Origin: Burkholderia sp. Bp8992
GTDB taxonomy: Bacteria > Pseudomonadota > Gammaproteobacteria > Burkholderiales > Burkholderiaceae
NCBI RefSeq assembly: GCF_003853705.1
Contig: NZ_QTQI01000005.1
Location: forward strand, 248,001 to 312,000
Reading direction: 5' to 3'
Length of the DNA: 64,000 bases
Made by a program: the position numbers and the translations under genes. Each line of letters opens with the position of its first letter. The first letter of the stretch is position 1. Under the pieces are notes generated by a model that was not told the origin of the DNA, did no database searches, and worked only from the letters and a program-made list of their open reading frames with translations. Positions 9,222 through 17,884 of the stretch are shown one piece after another.

Positions 9222-9339
9222 ACGCAGGAACGGTGCGCTCGGCGCATGCACGTGAAACCGTTGCCGGTTTGGCGGCGCAATCGGAAATCAGGAAGCCGGG
9301 CGGATACGCAGGCACGTGCCCGGCTCGACAGGAGACAAC

Positions 9340-10626
9340 ATGAAAACGCGTTACCGCTGGTGGATCGGCGCGCTGCTGTTCGGCGCCGGCATGCTGAACT
9401 ATCTCGATCGCGCGGCGCTGTCCGTCGTCGCGCCGATCATCAAGCGCGAACTCGGCATCGACGATGCGCAGATGGGCATCCTGTTCAGCAGCTTCTTCAT
9501 CGGCTACTGCGTGTTCTGCTTCGTCGGCGGTTGGGCAGCGGACCGGTTCGGGCCGCGTCGCGTATTCGCGTGCGCGGCCGGCGTGTGGTCGCTGTTCTGC
9601 GGCGCGACCGCGCTCGCGGGGTCGTTTGCGCACCTACTGATCGTACGCGTCGCGTTCGGGATCGGCGAAGGGCCGATGGGGACGACCACCAACAAGGCGA
9701 TCTCGAACTGGTTCCCGCGCCGCGAAGCGGGACGCGCGGTCGGCTGGACCAACGCGGGGCAGCCGCTCGGTGCGGCGATCGCGGCGCCGATCGTCGGCCT
9801 GGTCGCGCTGCAGTTCGGCTGGCGCGTGTCGTTCGTCGTGATCGCCGCGCTCGGCTTCGTGTGGCTCGCCGCGTGGTGGGCGTTGTTCCGCGACGATCCG
9901 GCGAGCCACCCGCGCGTCTCGCCGGAAGAGGCGCGCGAGATCGTATCCGACCGGACGATCGACGTCGCACCGGATGCGCATGCGGACGATCGCGCCGCGC
10001 GTCCGTTGCTGCGCGATCTGTTGTCGCGGCCGGTGCTCGGCGTCGCGCTCGCGTTCTTCAGCTTCAACTACGTGCTGTATTTTTTCCTGTCATGGCTGCC
10101 GAGCTATCTGACCGATTACCAGCATCTGAACATCAAGCAGATGAGCGTCGTCGGGATCCTACCGTGGCTCGGCGCGACCGTCGGGTTCGTGGCCGGCGGC
10201 ACCGTGTCGGATCGCATCTACCGCCGCACCGGCGACGTGCTGTTCGCGCGCAAGATCGTGATCGTCGTCGGGCTCGCGGTCGCGGCGGCCTGCGTGCTGC
10301 TGGCGTCGCGCGTGAGCTCGCTCGGCGCGGCCGTCACGCTGATCGCGATCGCGAGCCTGTTCGCGTTCATGGCGCCGCAGGCGTGCTGGTCGCTGCTGCA
10401 GGAAATCGTGCCGCGCGAACGTGTCGGCTCGGCGGGCGGGTTCGTTCACCTGCTTGCAAATCTCGCGGGCATCCTCTCGCCGAGCGTGACCGGTTGGCTC
10501 GTTCAGTATGGCGGTGGGTATGCGAGTGCGTTCGTGCTCGCGGGTGCATCGGCGCTGGCCGGTGCGGTCATCCTGACGTTCACGGTGCGCGCGCGGGCTG
10601 TTGTGCAGATGCGCGGGGCTGCCTGA
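9340..10626 (+). CDS. MFS transporter, ACS family (sugar-acid type)
   Basis: Inner-membrane symporter of 428 aa with twelve predicted helices. NYLDRAALSVVAPIIKRELGID after TM1 and the GGWAADRFGPRRVF loop place it with glucarate/galactarate/hexuronate permeases (GudP/ExuT-like). The ATG at 9340 has AGGAGA 4 nt upstream. It begins 118 nt after the enolase-superfamily gene on the same strand; the pair forms a plausible uptake-plus-dehydration unit for a sugar acid. Its motifs resemble those of the minus-strand ACS transporter at 4111-5427. Confidence 0.9.
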   Translation: MKTRYRWWIGALLFGAGMLNYLDRAALSVVAPIIKRELGIDDAQMGILFSSFFIGYCVFCFVGGWAADRFGPRRVFACAAGVWSLFCGATALAGSFAHLLIVRVAFGIGEGPMGTTTNKAISNWFPRREAGRAVGWTNAGQPLGAAIAAPIVGLVALQFGWRVSFVVIAALGFVWLAAWWALFRDDPASHPRVSPEEAREIVSDRTIDVAPDAHADDRAARPLLRDLLSRPVLGVALAFFSFNYVLYFFLSWLPSYLTDYQHLNIKQMSVVGILPWLGATVGFVAGGTVSDRIYRRTGDVLFARKIVIVVGLAVAAACVLLASRVSSLGAAVTLIAIASLFAFMAPQACWSLLQEIVPRERVGSAGGFVHLLANLAGILSPSVTGWLVQYGGGYASAFVLAGASALAGAVILTFTVRARAVVQMRGAA

Positions 10627-11169
10627 CGAAGTACTCCGTTGAACTAGCAACGCGGGAGTGGGTGACCTGATTTAATCATCATCGGTTGATGAAACCGCTC
10701 GGCTATACCGTGAGGCTGCCAAAGCCGAGACAAACTACCATCGCCAACTTGGAACAGCCACCGCTGAATCGACATCGAGTTAAACCAACCAGCCTCCCCG
10801 ATTTCCCGGGGCGGTTCAGTCTGTGTGGAACATCCTGGAAAATAAAGACACCTACCAGAGCCGCACGACTTTATAGGAGCCGCAGGCGCGAACTTCATTG
10901 AGGCGCGGGGCGCGGTCCCCAAAACGACGCTGGATAGATCTGGGCAAGCCAACATGACATCAACCGTCAGGCGTTGTAAAACTGGTGCGGACCATAGATT
11001 CATTTTGGCTTACGGTTGCCCGAACTGTCGCAGCAACTCGAAGCCTGTCCCTCCGTTCCAAGAGCTATCAAGGTCGAATCCAGAGGCAAACTTCTAACGT
11101 CTGTCAGGTTATAACTTGCATAAATGAACTGATTGGCGTACCGTGGAAGGGCCGTGGAGGGAAACTGCG
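10627..11169. other. 540-bp intergenic stretch with regulatory motif at its end
   Basis: No gene recognised. Its right end (11112-11130) carries the 19-nt motif also found before the Fe-alcohol dehydrogenase. Short open frames on both strands lack ribosome sites and recognisable motifs. Confidence 0.5.
11112..11130 (+). promoter_or_regulatory. Shared 19-nt element upstream of xdhC
   Basis: TAACTTGCATAAATGAACT. The same sequence, with one mismatch and on the opposite strand, lies at 13750-13768, 61 nt before the Fe-alcohol dehydrogenase start. The two copies flank the double-HxlR regulator gene, making it the natural candidate binder. The AT-rich core stands out in this GC-rich DNA. Confidence 0.65.
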
Positions 11170-12167
11170 TTGGACAGCATGGATCGAGACGTACTGGAAA
11201 CTGCCGTCATGTGGCATCGCGCTGGGCGCGCGGTGATGCTCGGCACGGTTCTGAAGACGTGGGACTCGGCGCCCCGCCCGATCGGCGCGATGGTCGCGCT
11301 GCGCGACGATGGTGCCGTGAAGGGTTCCGTATCGGGTGGGTGCCTCGAGGACGTTCTGATCGAGCGCGTGTGGCGCGTCGGATTTTCGGGCCCGACGCCG
11401 ACCGTTGTAATCTATGGCCTTTCGGCAGACGACGCGCATCGCTTCGGTCTTCCGTGCGGCGGCACGCTGATGATTCTCGTGGAACCGGCCGGATATCGTC
11501 GCGTCTGGACGAGGCGCTGGAATGGGTCAGGCGTGGCCGGGTGGTGATCCGGAACGTGAACGCTAAAACCGGCGAAGCCGACGTGACGCTGACCGATTCG
11601 GCAGCCCCGACCTCGTTCGACGGCGTGTCGTTGCGCGCATGTTACGGGCCGAGCCATCGCCTGGTGATCATCGGCGCGGGGCAACTGTCCGAATATGTTG
11701 CGCGGATGGCGGTGGCGCTGGGCTATCGCGTCATCGTATGCGACCCGCGTGAAGAGTACCTCGGGGAATGGTCCGCGGCGCATACTGAAGTATTCCGCGA
11801 AATGCCCGACGACCTGATCGAGCGAATCGGGCTGGATCCGAACACGGCCGTGGTGGCGCTGACGCATGATCCGAAGATCGACGACATGGCGCTGATCGAA
11901 GTGTTCAAATCGCCGGCGTTCTACGTGGGAGCGGTCGGTTCGCGTGCGAATAACGCGAAGCGTCGGGAACGGCTCAAGCTGTTTGACTTGACCGACACGC
12001 AGGTTGCAGCACTTCATGGTCCGATCGGGCTTCACATCGGTGCCAGGACGCCGCTGGAGATTGCGGTGGCCATCATGGCGGAGATGACATCACACCGTTA
12101 CGGTGTGCCGGTCGTGCAGTCGCACGCGCTTCGCGATGCGCCACCGGTGCCGCAACGGATCGTATAG
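11170..12167 (+). pseudogene. xdhC: XdhC/CoxI-family molybdoenzyme maturation factor, frameshifted
   Basis: XdhC proteins bind molybdenum cofactor, promote its sulfuration and deliver it to xanthine-dehydrogenase-type enzymes. The first part (to about 11490) reads a clear XdhC domain: AVMLGTVLKTWDSAPRPIG, KGSVSGGCLEDVL and FGLPCGGTLMILVEP. It then runs into a stop at 11545-11547. The rest continues one frame back: RLDEALEWVRRGRVVIRN, then the Rossmann half with LVIIGAGQLSEYVARMA, DPREEY and FYVGAVGSR. A single missing base near 11485-11500 restores the whole protein. No slippery sequence is visible, so this is a real mutation or a sequencing error. The TTG at 11170 has GGAGGG 8 nt upstream; the ATG at 11179 is the alternative. 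It probably serves the molybdenum hydroxylase at 17006-21609. Confidence 0.8.
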
Positions 12168-12226
12168 GCACGCGCGCACCTGTGTTGCGTTGCGTGAATG
12201 CCAGATGATTTTTTTTCGATGGACTT

Positions 12227-13234
12227 ATGGTTAAACCCACCATGCTCGAATCGTCGAGCCACAGTGCGTCGGATGCACGTTTTGCATCGATCGAGCGCTA
12301 TTCTTCGGTTGCGAGAACGGTCGAGATACTGTCGGATGCGTGGGGATTCCTCGTGCTGCGGGAGTGCTTTTTCGGCGTCCGGCGATTCGAGCAGTTCCAG
12401 AGCATCCTGCAGGTGCCGCGTACCACGCTGGTGGAGCGGCTCAAGAAATTCACGACTCTGGGCATACTGAAGAAACAGCTTCCGTCGACTGGCGGCGCTC
12501 GCTACGAGTACCGTTTCACGGAGCAGGGCCGCGACTTGTACGCAACGATGGTCGCGCTGCTCGCGTTCGGCGACCGTTGGCTTGCGGGCGCTGCACAGCC
12601 GCCGTTGAAACTGATTCACAAGACCTGCAAATGCGATTGCGCGCCGCGCGTCGTGTGCTCGCACTGCCACGCCGGCATCGACCCGAGGTCCGTCCACTAT
12701 CGCGACGGGCCGGGGGCGGGCGGCGAGGAGCGGATCGCCGAACGCAAGCGCTCGCGCCGGAATTCGGACGTGAGCGTCCTCGAGCGCATTCGGCCATGCT
12801 CGGTCGCGCGAACGTTGCAGATCATCGGTGACCGTTGGAGTTTCCTCGTGATCCGGGAATTCTTTTACGGCGTTCGACGGTTCGACGAGTTTCAGTCGCG
12901 GCTGGGTATCGCCACCAACATTCTGTCCGATCGGCTGCAGCGACTCGTGGAGCAGGGTATCGCGGAGAAGCGGCTGTATCAGGAGAAGCCGAAGCGTTAC
13001 GAGTACCGGCTGACCGAAATGGGCCGCGACTTGTATGGGCCGCTGTTGGTCATGATGGCTTGGGGCGACAAGTGGCTTTCTGGTGGCAAAGCACCGTTGA
13101 AACTTCGGCACCGGGAATGCGATCACGATTTTCACGCGATCGTTGCATGCGACAAATGCGGCGCGGAACTCGATCCGCATGACATGTCATACGTACTTCG
13201 GTACGCGTTGCCGGTGGAGCTCGACGTCGCCTGA
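12227..13234 (+). CDS. Double-domain HxlR family transcriptional regulator
   Basis: DNA-binding protein of 335 aa, about three times the usual HxlR length (about 110 aa), built from two tandem HxlR winged-helix domains. Domain 1 (about residues 22-115): ARTVEILSDAWGFLVLRECFFGVRRFEQFQ. Domain 2 (about 185-285): ARTLQIIGDRWSFLVIREFFYGVRRFDEFQ. Each is followed by a cysteine/histidine tail that looks like a small zinc ribbon (CDCAPRVVCSHCHAGID and CDHDFHAIVACDKCGAELD). HxlR dimers normally sense redox or reactive compounds; here two DNA-binding units in one chain could act as an intramolecular dimer. The 19-nt element on both sides of the gene is the probable operator. The start at 12227 has only a weak ribosome site; ATG 12242 is possible. 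Confidence 0.87.
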   Translation: MVKPTMLESSSHSASDARFASIERYSSVARTVEILSDAWGFLVLRECFFGVRRFEQFQSILQVPRTTLVERLKKFTTLGILKKQLPSTGGARYEYRFTEQGRDLYATMVALLAFGDRWLAGAAQPPLKLIHKTCKCDCAPRVVCSHCHAGIDPRSVHYRDGPGAGGEERIAERKRSRRNSDVSVLERIRPCSVARTLQIIGDRWSFLVIREFFYGVRRFDEFQSRLGIATNILSDRLQRLVEQGIAEKRLYQEKPKRYEYRLTEMGRDLYGPLLVMMAWGDKWLSGGKAPLKLRHRECDHDFHAIVACDKCGAELDPHDMSYVLRYALPVELDVA

Positions 13235-13828
13235 TTCGCGCTTCTCGATACCGCGTGGCGGCGCGGTGCGCGTACAGCGCAGGTCGATTCAACAGCATGG
13301 CGGCCGTCTTCTCGCGCGGTCGGCCTGGCAGCTGGCTGAACGGCTCGTTCAAATCGCGCGGACCGCGCGCGGCGATTTGCCTCGCCATCTCCTCTTTTAC
13401 CCTTCCTCATGTTTTGATGCGCCCGATCGACCGCACGTGTCACCGGACGCATCCGGTCGCGCACGCGGATTTGCCACGTAGCGCTGCTTGCTTTCGCGTC
13501 CGGCTTCGACCTCGCGCAGACGCCAACCGGATCGGCATGCCGCGTGCGTGGCCTGGAAGGTATCGCCATGCAAGTAACATATACGTTGACGAAACCATAT
13601 CGGAGCGGCCTCGTCCGGATGCGGGAACGGCGGCCGCGCGCGCACGGAACGCTTCATAGGACCGGAAAATAGCGGCTAATTGGCTGCGTTCCTTCAGACG
13701 TGACAAGTTGTCGAACAAGGGACTTGCAAATCAGGATTTCGCTCACTATAGTCCATTTATGCAAGTTAATTGAGCGTCACGACATCGTCGTCGATTCCGT
13801 GATTCCGTGATCGGGTGGAGGAGCAAAA
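13235..13828. other. 594-bp intergenic stretch: promoter region of the Mo-hydroxylase operon
   Basis: No gene recognised. The last 120 nt are AT-richer and contain the shared 19-nt element (13750-13768). ACTTGCA and TGCAAGT also occur about 35 nt apart (13721-13767), which may give a second half-site for the same regulator. Confidence 0.5.
13750..13768 (-). promoter_or_regulatory. Shared 19-nt element upstream of the Mo-hydroxylase operon
   Basis: On the minus strand reads TAACTTGCATAAATGGACT, one mismatch from the element at 11112-11130. It lies 61 nt before the first gene of the operon, in the position of a promoter or operator. Confidence 0.65.
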
Positions 13829-14980
13829 TTGAACGCATTTGAGTTTCAGTCGAACAGGTCGACGATCGTCGAGGCTGGTGCCTCGGCGCGCCTTGGGGAA
13901 ATCGTCGGGCGGCTGGGTTGTCGCTCGGTCTTTCTCGTCACCGACCGCGGCATCGTCGATAACGGTCTGCTGAAGCCGGCTCTTGAAAGCCTCGAGGCAG
14001 CCGGCATGGCCGTGACGGTGTATGCGGACGTGCAGGCCGATCCGCCGGCTCACGTGGTGAACGGTGCGGCCGATGCGGCGGCTTCCGCCCGGGCCGAATG
14101 CGTGGTTGGCATAGGCGGCGGCAGTTCGCTCGACGTCGCGAAACTGGTGGCGCTTCTCGCGCACCGGACCGAAAAGCTCGACGACGTCTACGGCGTTGGC
14201 GTCGCGAAGGGGCCGCGGTTGCCGCTGGTGTTGCTCCCCACGACCGCGGGAACGGGATCCGAGGTCACGCCGATTTCGATCGTGACGACCGGAGACGGAG
14301 AAAAGAAAGGCGTTGTCTCGCCGGTACTGCTGCCGGACATCGCGGTGCTCGATGCGGATCTGACGTTGAGCCTGCCGCCCGCGGTCACGGCGGCGACGGG
14401 CATCGACGCAATGGTTCATGCGATCGAGGCGTACACCAGCAAGCGCCTAAAGAATCCGGTCTCCGATTGCCTCGCGAAGGAAGCGCTTCGCTTGCTCGGC
14501 GCCAACATCGGCGAGGCTTGTGGCAACGGCACCAATCGCGACGCACGCCAGGCGATGCTGCTCGGCGCAATGCTGGCGGGCCTCGCATTCGCCAATGCGC
14601 CCGTCGCGGGTGTGCATGCGCTGGCCTATCCGGTAGGCGCACGGTTTCATGTTCCGCACGGGCTGTCGAACTCGCTCGTTCTGCCGGCGGTCATGCGTTT
14701 CAATCTCGATGCGGCGGCCGATCCGTATGCGGAGCTTGCCGCCGTTCTTATGCCCGACGTCGCGGGAAGCGCCGGTGCGCGCGCGAGCGCACTGGTCGAG
14801 CATTTGACTGCGTTGCCGAAGGCGCTCGGCTTGCCCACCAGACTGTCGGATGTTGGTATTGGCCGTGGCGATATCGCGACACTGGCCGAAGACGCGATGC
14901 GTCAAACCCGTCTGCTCGCGAACAACCCGCGCGAGATTTCCCTTCAGGATGCGGCTGCGCTCTACGAGGAGGTTTTGTGA
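13829..14980 (+). CDS. Iron-containing alcohol dehydrogenase
   Basis: Group III metal-dependent alcohol dehydrogenase (383 aa), oxidising an alcohol to an aldehyde with NAD(P). Contains the nucleotide-binding GIGGGSSLDVAK, the LPTTAGTGSEVTPISI segment, and the metal site Asp/His set in TGIDAMVHAIEAYTS and VGARFHVPHGLSNSLVLP. The start is TTG at 13829, decided by a strong GGAGGAG at 13817-13823; the next ATG would remove the N-terminal strand. First gene of a long plus-strand operon, overlapping the thioesterase by 4 nt. With the aldehyde dehydrogenase and CoA ligase downstream it could feed an alcohol toward an acyl-CoA. Confidence 0.92.
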   Translation: MNAFEFQSNRSTIVEAGASARLGEIVGRLGCRSVFLVTDRGIVDNGLLKPALESLEAAGMAVTVYADVQADPPAHVVNGAADAAASARAECVVGIGGGSSLDVAKLVALLAHRTEKLDDVYGVGVAKGPRLPLVLLPTTAGTGSEVTPISIVTTGDGEKKGVVSPVLLPDIAVLDADLTLSLPPAVTAATGIDAMVHAIEAYTSKRLKNPVSDCLAKEALRLLGANIGEACGNGTNRDARQAMLLGAMLAGLAFANAPVAGVHALAYPVGARFHVPHGLSNSLVLPAVMRFNLDAAADPYAELAAVLMPDVAGSAGARASALVEHLTALPKALGLPTRLSDVGIGRGDIATLAEDAMRQTRLLANNPREISLQDAAALYEEVL

Positions 14981-15414
14981 GCGAGAAAAAAATGCCGTCA
15001 CGCCGAGCTCAATATTCGCACTTCAGCGCCATCCAGACGCGCTGGTCCGACAACGATTCCTATGGGCACGTGAACAACGTCGTCTATTACGCGTACTTCG
15101 ATACGGCGGTCAATCGGCATTTGATCGAACGTGGCGTGCTCGATATTGCAACCAGCACCGTCATCGGGCTCGTGGTCGACACGCGTTGCACGTACTTCTC
15201 GTCGATCGGTTTTCCCGACATCGTCCATGTCGGCATGAAGGTCGTGCATCTCGGCAACAGCAGCGTGCGCTACGAGATCGCACTGTTTCGCAACGATGCC
15301 GACACGGCTTCCGCGATCGGCGAGTTCGTACACGTTTATGTCGATCGGGCAACGAACGGCCCGGTACCGATTCCGCGCGATGTCCGGCAAGTCTTGCAGT
15401 CATTGATGGCCTGA
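14977..15414 (+). CDS. Acyl-CoA thioesterase, 4-hydroxybenzoyl-CoA thioesterase type
   Basis: Hot-dog-fold thioesterase (145 aa). The segment IQTRWSDNDSYGHVNNVVYYAYFD matches the 4HBT active-site pattern, with the catalytic acid at the second Asp of SDND and GHVNN following. The start is GTG at 14977, overlapping the stop of the alcohol dehydrogenase (GTGA) with GAGGAGG 5 nt before it. Hydrolyses a CoA thioester in the cytoplasm. In this operon it could release the end product of the Mo-hydroxylase/hydratase steps or rescue CoA from dead-end esters. Confidence 0.9.
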   Translation: MSEKKMPSRRAQYSHFSAIQTRWSDNDSYGHVNNVVYYAYFDTAVNRHLIERGVLDIATSTVIGLVVDTRCTYFSSIGFPDIVHVGMKVVHLGNSSVRYEIALFRNDADTASAIGEFVHVYVDRATNGPVPIPRDVRQVLQSLMA

Positions 15415-15452
15415 CGCGCCGGTCGCGACAGGTGTCCTGGAGGAGAGAACAA

Positions 15453-16994
15453 ATGGAAATGGCAGGAGAGGCACGGTTGCAGGCATCCCGCGAGACCGTG
15501 TGGAACGCGCTCAACGATCCGGCGGTGCTGCAGGCCAGTATTCCGGGGTGCGAAGTGCTCGAGAAGAGCGCGGACAACGAATTTACCGCGACGGTGGTGT
15601 CGAAGGTTGGGCCGATCAAGGCGCGGTTCGCCGGCAAGGTGACGTTGTCCAATATCGCCGCCCCCGTCAGTTACACGCTGACGGGTGAAGGGTCCGGCGG
15701 TGCGGCGGGCTTCGCGCGTGCCGACATTGACGTGGCGCTCGAAGCGCTCGAACAGGACGTCACGCTGCTTCGATACGGCGTCAAGGCAAACGTCGGGGGC
15801 AAGCTGGCGCAGTTGGGTTCGCGAATGATCGATGCGGCGGCGCGCAAGTCGGCGGACGATTTCTTCGATCTGTTCGCGAGGCAGGTCGGCACGAAAGTGG
15901 CCAATGGTGAACAGGAGACGTCGTCATCGACGATGGGCGTCGATGCACTGTTGGCGGCCGTGTCGATCGAGCGTCCGGTCGTTGCGCCGGCTCACGCGGA
16001 ACTGGCCGTCGCCGCCGGACCCCTGGCGCCGCGGCAACGTGCCGAACCCGTCGGCGCCGCTGCGCCGCAGGCTCGCTCGTCCGCGGCGGACGGCGCACCT
16101 GCGGCCCCGTTGGCCGATCTTCAGGCGGAGGTGACGGATGCGTTGATGACCGAGAAGATCAAGGTGTGGATCTCCGATCAGATCGCGGTCGTCACCTTGA
16201 ACCGGCCGCGCAGTCGCAACGCGATGACATACGGGATGTGGCTCGCGATGCCGTCGGTCATGACCGCTCTCGAACGAAATCCCGCGGTGCGGGCCGTGTT
16301 GCTGACCGGCGCGGGCGACGACTTCTGCGCCGGGGCCGACATCTCCGAGTTCGAGAAAGTGCGCGCCGACGCCGGCCAGGCGAACGCGTACGAGATTGCG
16401 GTGGATGCGTGCTGCGATGCGATCGCGAACATCTCGAAGCCGACCATCGCCGTATTGCGCGGCTACTGCCTGGGCGGCGGCGCGCATCTGGCGATGTCGT
16501 GCGACTTCCGCTTCGCGGCACCCGACGCCACGTTCGGCATTCCGGCGGCGCGCCTGTCCATCATCTACGGCGTGCGTGGGACGCGCAAGCTGTTGTCGCT
16601 GGTGGGGGTGTCGCAAGCGAAGAAGATTCTCTACGGCGCAGAGCGATTCGATGCGCGTGCGGCACGCGACATCGGATTCGTGGACCGGATCGCCGGAGAC
16701 GACGCGCAGGTCGCGCCGCTCTCGTGGTGGCAGCGGGTGACCGTCGGCAAGCCGCGTGCAAGGACGAGCGATCCGATGGCCGATGCGCGCGCGTTCGCGA
16801 GAACAATGGCGGCCAACGCGCCGCTGAGCGTGGCGGGCGCGAAATACCAGCTGAACGGGATGGCGATGGGCACCGGCGCGCTGGATCTCGATCGAGCCGA
16901 AGCGATGATCGCGGCGGCAGCGAGTAGCGACGACTATCGAGAAGGCCGGGCCGCGTTCGCCGAAAAGCGCTCAGCGAAATTCCAGGGACGTTGA
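15453..16994 (+). CDS. CoxG-like SRPBCC domain fused to enoyl-CoA hydratase/isomerase
   Basis: A 513-aa two-domain protein. Residues 1-150 are a CoxG domain (MAGEARLQASRETVWNALND, IPGCEVLEK, GPIKARFAGKV, QLGSRMIDAAARKSADDFF). In aerobic CO dehydrogenase CoxG helps anchor the complex to the membrane. An Ala/Pro-rich linker (about 165-230) leads to a crotonase domain from about 232: IAVVTLNRPRSRNAMTYGM, the oxyanion segment GAGDDFCAGADISEFE, and RGYCLGGGAHLAMSCDFRFAA with the GIPAARLSIIYG loop. No stop separates them, so the fusion is real unless translation also restarts at ATG 16146, which has a GGAGG-like site upstream. GGAGGAGA precedes the ATG at 15453. The hydratase may act on the product of the adjacent molybdenum hydroxylase. 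Confidence 0.88.
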   Translation: MEMAGEARLQASRETVWNALNDPAVLQASIPGCEVLEKSADNEFTATVVSKVGPIKARFAGKVTLSNIAAPVSYTLTGEGSGGAAGFARADIDVALEALEQDVTLLRYGVKANVGGKLAQLGSRMIDAAARKSADDFFDLFARQVGTKVANGEQETSSSTMGVDALLAAVSIERPVVAPAHAELAVAAGPLAPRQRAEPVGAAAPQARSSAADGAPAAPLADLQAEVTDALMTEKIKVWISDQIAVVTLNRPRSRNAMTYGMWLAMPSVMTALERNPAVRAVLLTGAGDDFCAGADISEFEKVRADAGQANAYEIAVDACCDAIANISKPTIAVLRGYCLGGGAHLAMSCDFRFAAPDATFGIPAARLSIIYGVRGTRKLLSLVGVSQAKKILYGAERFDARAARDIGFVDRIAGDDAQVAPLSWWQRVTVGKPRARTSDPMADARAFARTMAANAPLSVAGAKYQLNGMAMGTGALDLDRAEAMIAAAASSDDYREGRAAFAEKRSAKFQGR

Positions 16995-17005
16995 CGGAGG
17001 AACCG

Positions 17006-17884
17006 ATGAAACCGGCACCGTTTGACTATTGTTGCCCGGACTCCGTCGACGAGGCGATCGCCGCGCTGGCGGCCTGCCGCGGCGATGCGAAATTGATGGC
17101 CGGTGGCCAAAGCCTGATGCCGATGCTGAATTTTCGTGTAGTGCGTCCCGCGATGATCGTCGACATCCGCAAACTGGTCGAACTCGACTACGTGCGCGAG
17201 CGTGAGGACGGCGGACTCGAGGTGGGTGCCCTGACACGTCATCGTGTGCTCGAGACGTCGCGTCAGGTCGCCCGGCATTTTCCGGTCATTCCGGACACGA
17301 TGCGCCATGTCGCCCACCTCGCGATCCGCAATCGCGGCACGATCGGCGGGAGCCTGTCGCATGCCGATCCGGCTGCAGAGTTGCCGATGCTGGCGCGATT
17401 GCTGGATGCGACGATCGTCGCGCGGTCGCCCCGCGGCGAGCGCAGGATCGCGGCGGCCGATTTCTTCGTCGCGCCACTCACGACGATGCTCGACGATGAC
17501 GAGATGGTCGTTCGCGTCGATTTTCCGGGCGTGAAGCCCGGGACCGGCTGGTGTTTCGAGGAATTCTCGCGTCGCGCAGGTGACTTTGCGCTGGCCGCCG
17601 TGGGCGTGCTGCTGGATGTCCGCGACGGCGTGATTCACGATGCGCGCGTCGCGATGATGGGAGTAGGCGACACGCCGTTGCGGCGCACCGACTCGGAAGC
17701 GATCCTGCGCGGCAAGCCATTGTCCGACGTGCTCGTGGAGGAGGCGGCGGAAGCCGCGTGCGACGGACTGTCGCCCGCCATGGATCTACACGCTTCGCCG
17801 GCATACCGCCGCCATCTCGCGGGCGTGCTCGCGCGGCGTGCGATACGCAGCGCATGGCGCCGTGCTTCAGGAGTCCCGCAATGA
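17006..17884 (+). CDS. FAD-binding subunit of a molybdenum hydroxylase (CoxM type)
   Basis: Medium subunit (292 aa) that passes electrons from the [2Fe-2S] subunit to the acceptor. FAD-contact sequences are visible: LMAGGQSLMPMLNFRVVRPAMIVDI near residues 30-54 and RNRGTIGGSLSHADPAAELP near 110-128, followed by the CO-dehydrogenase flavoprotein C-terminal domain. ATG 17006 with GGAGG 5 nt upstream. It overlaps the small-subunit gene by 4 nt (ATGA). Order M-S-(MBL)-L places all three subunits in one transcript. Confidence 0.92.
   Translation: MKPAPFDYCCPDSVDEAIAALAACRGDAKLMAGGQSLMPMLNFRVVRPAMIVDIRKLVELDYVREREDGGLEVGALTRHRVLETSRQVARHFPVIPDTMRHVAHLAIRNRGTIGGSLSHADPAAELPMLARLLDATIVARSPRGERRIAAADFFVAPLTTMLDDDEMVVRVDFPGVKPGTGWCFEEFSRRAGDFALAAVGVLLDVRDGVIHDARVAMMGVGDTPLRRTDSEAILRGKPLSDVLVEEAAEAACDGLSPAMDLHASPAYRRHLAGVLARRAIRSAWRRASGVPQ

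Noticed and set aside
11461-11547. Programmed ribosomal frameshift to join the two parts of XdhC
   Set aside because: No X-XXY-YYZ slippery site or following stem is visible, and the family is not known to use frameshifting. A mutation or sequencing error is simpler.
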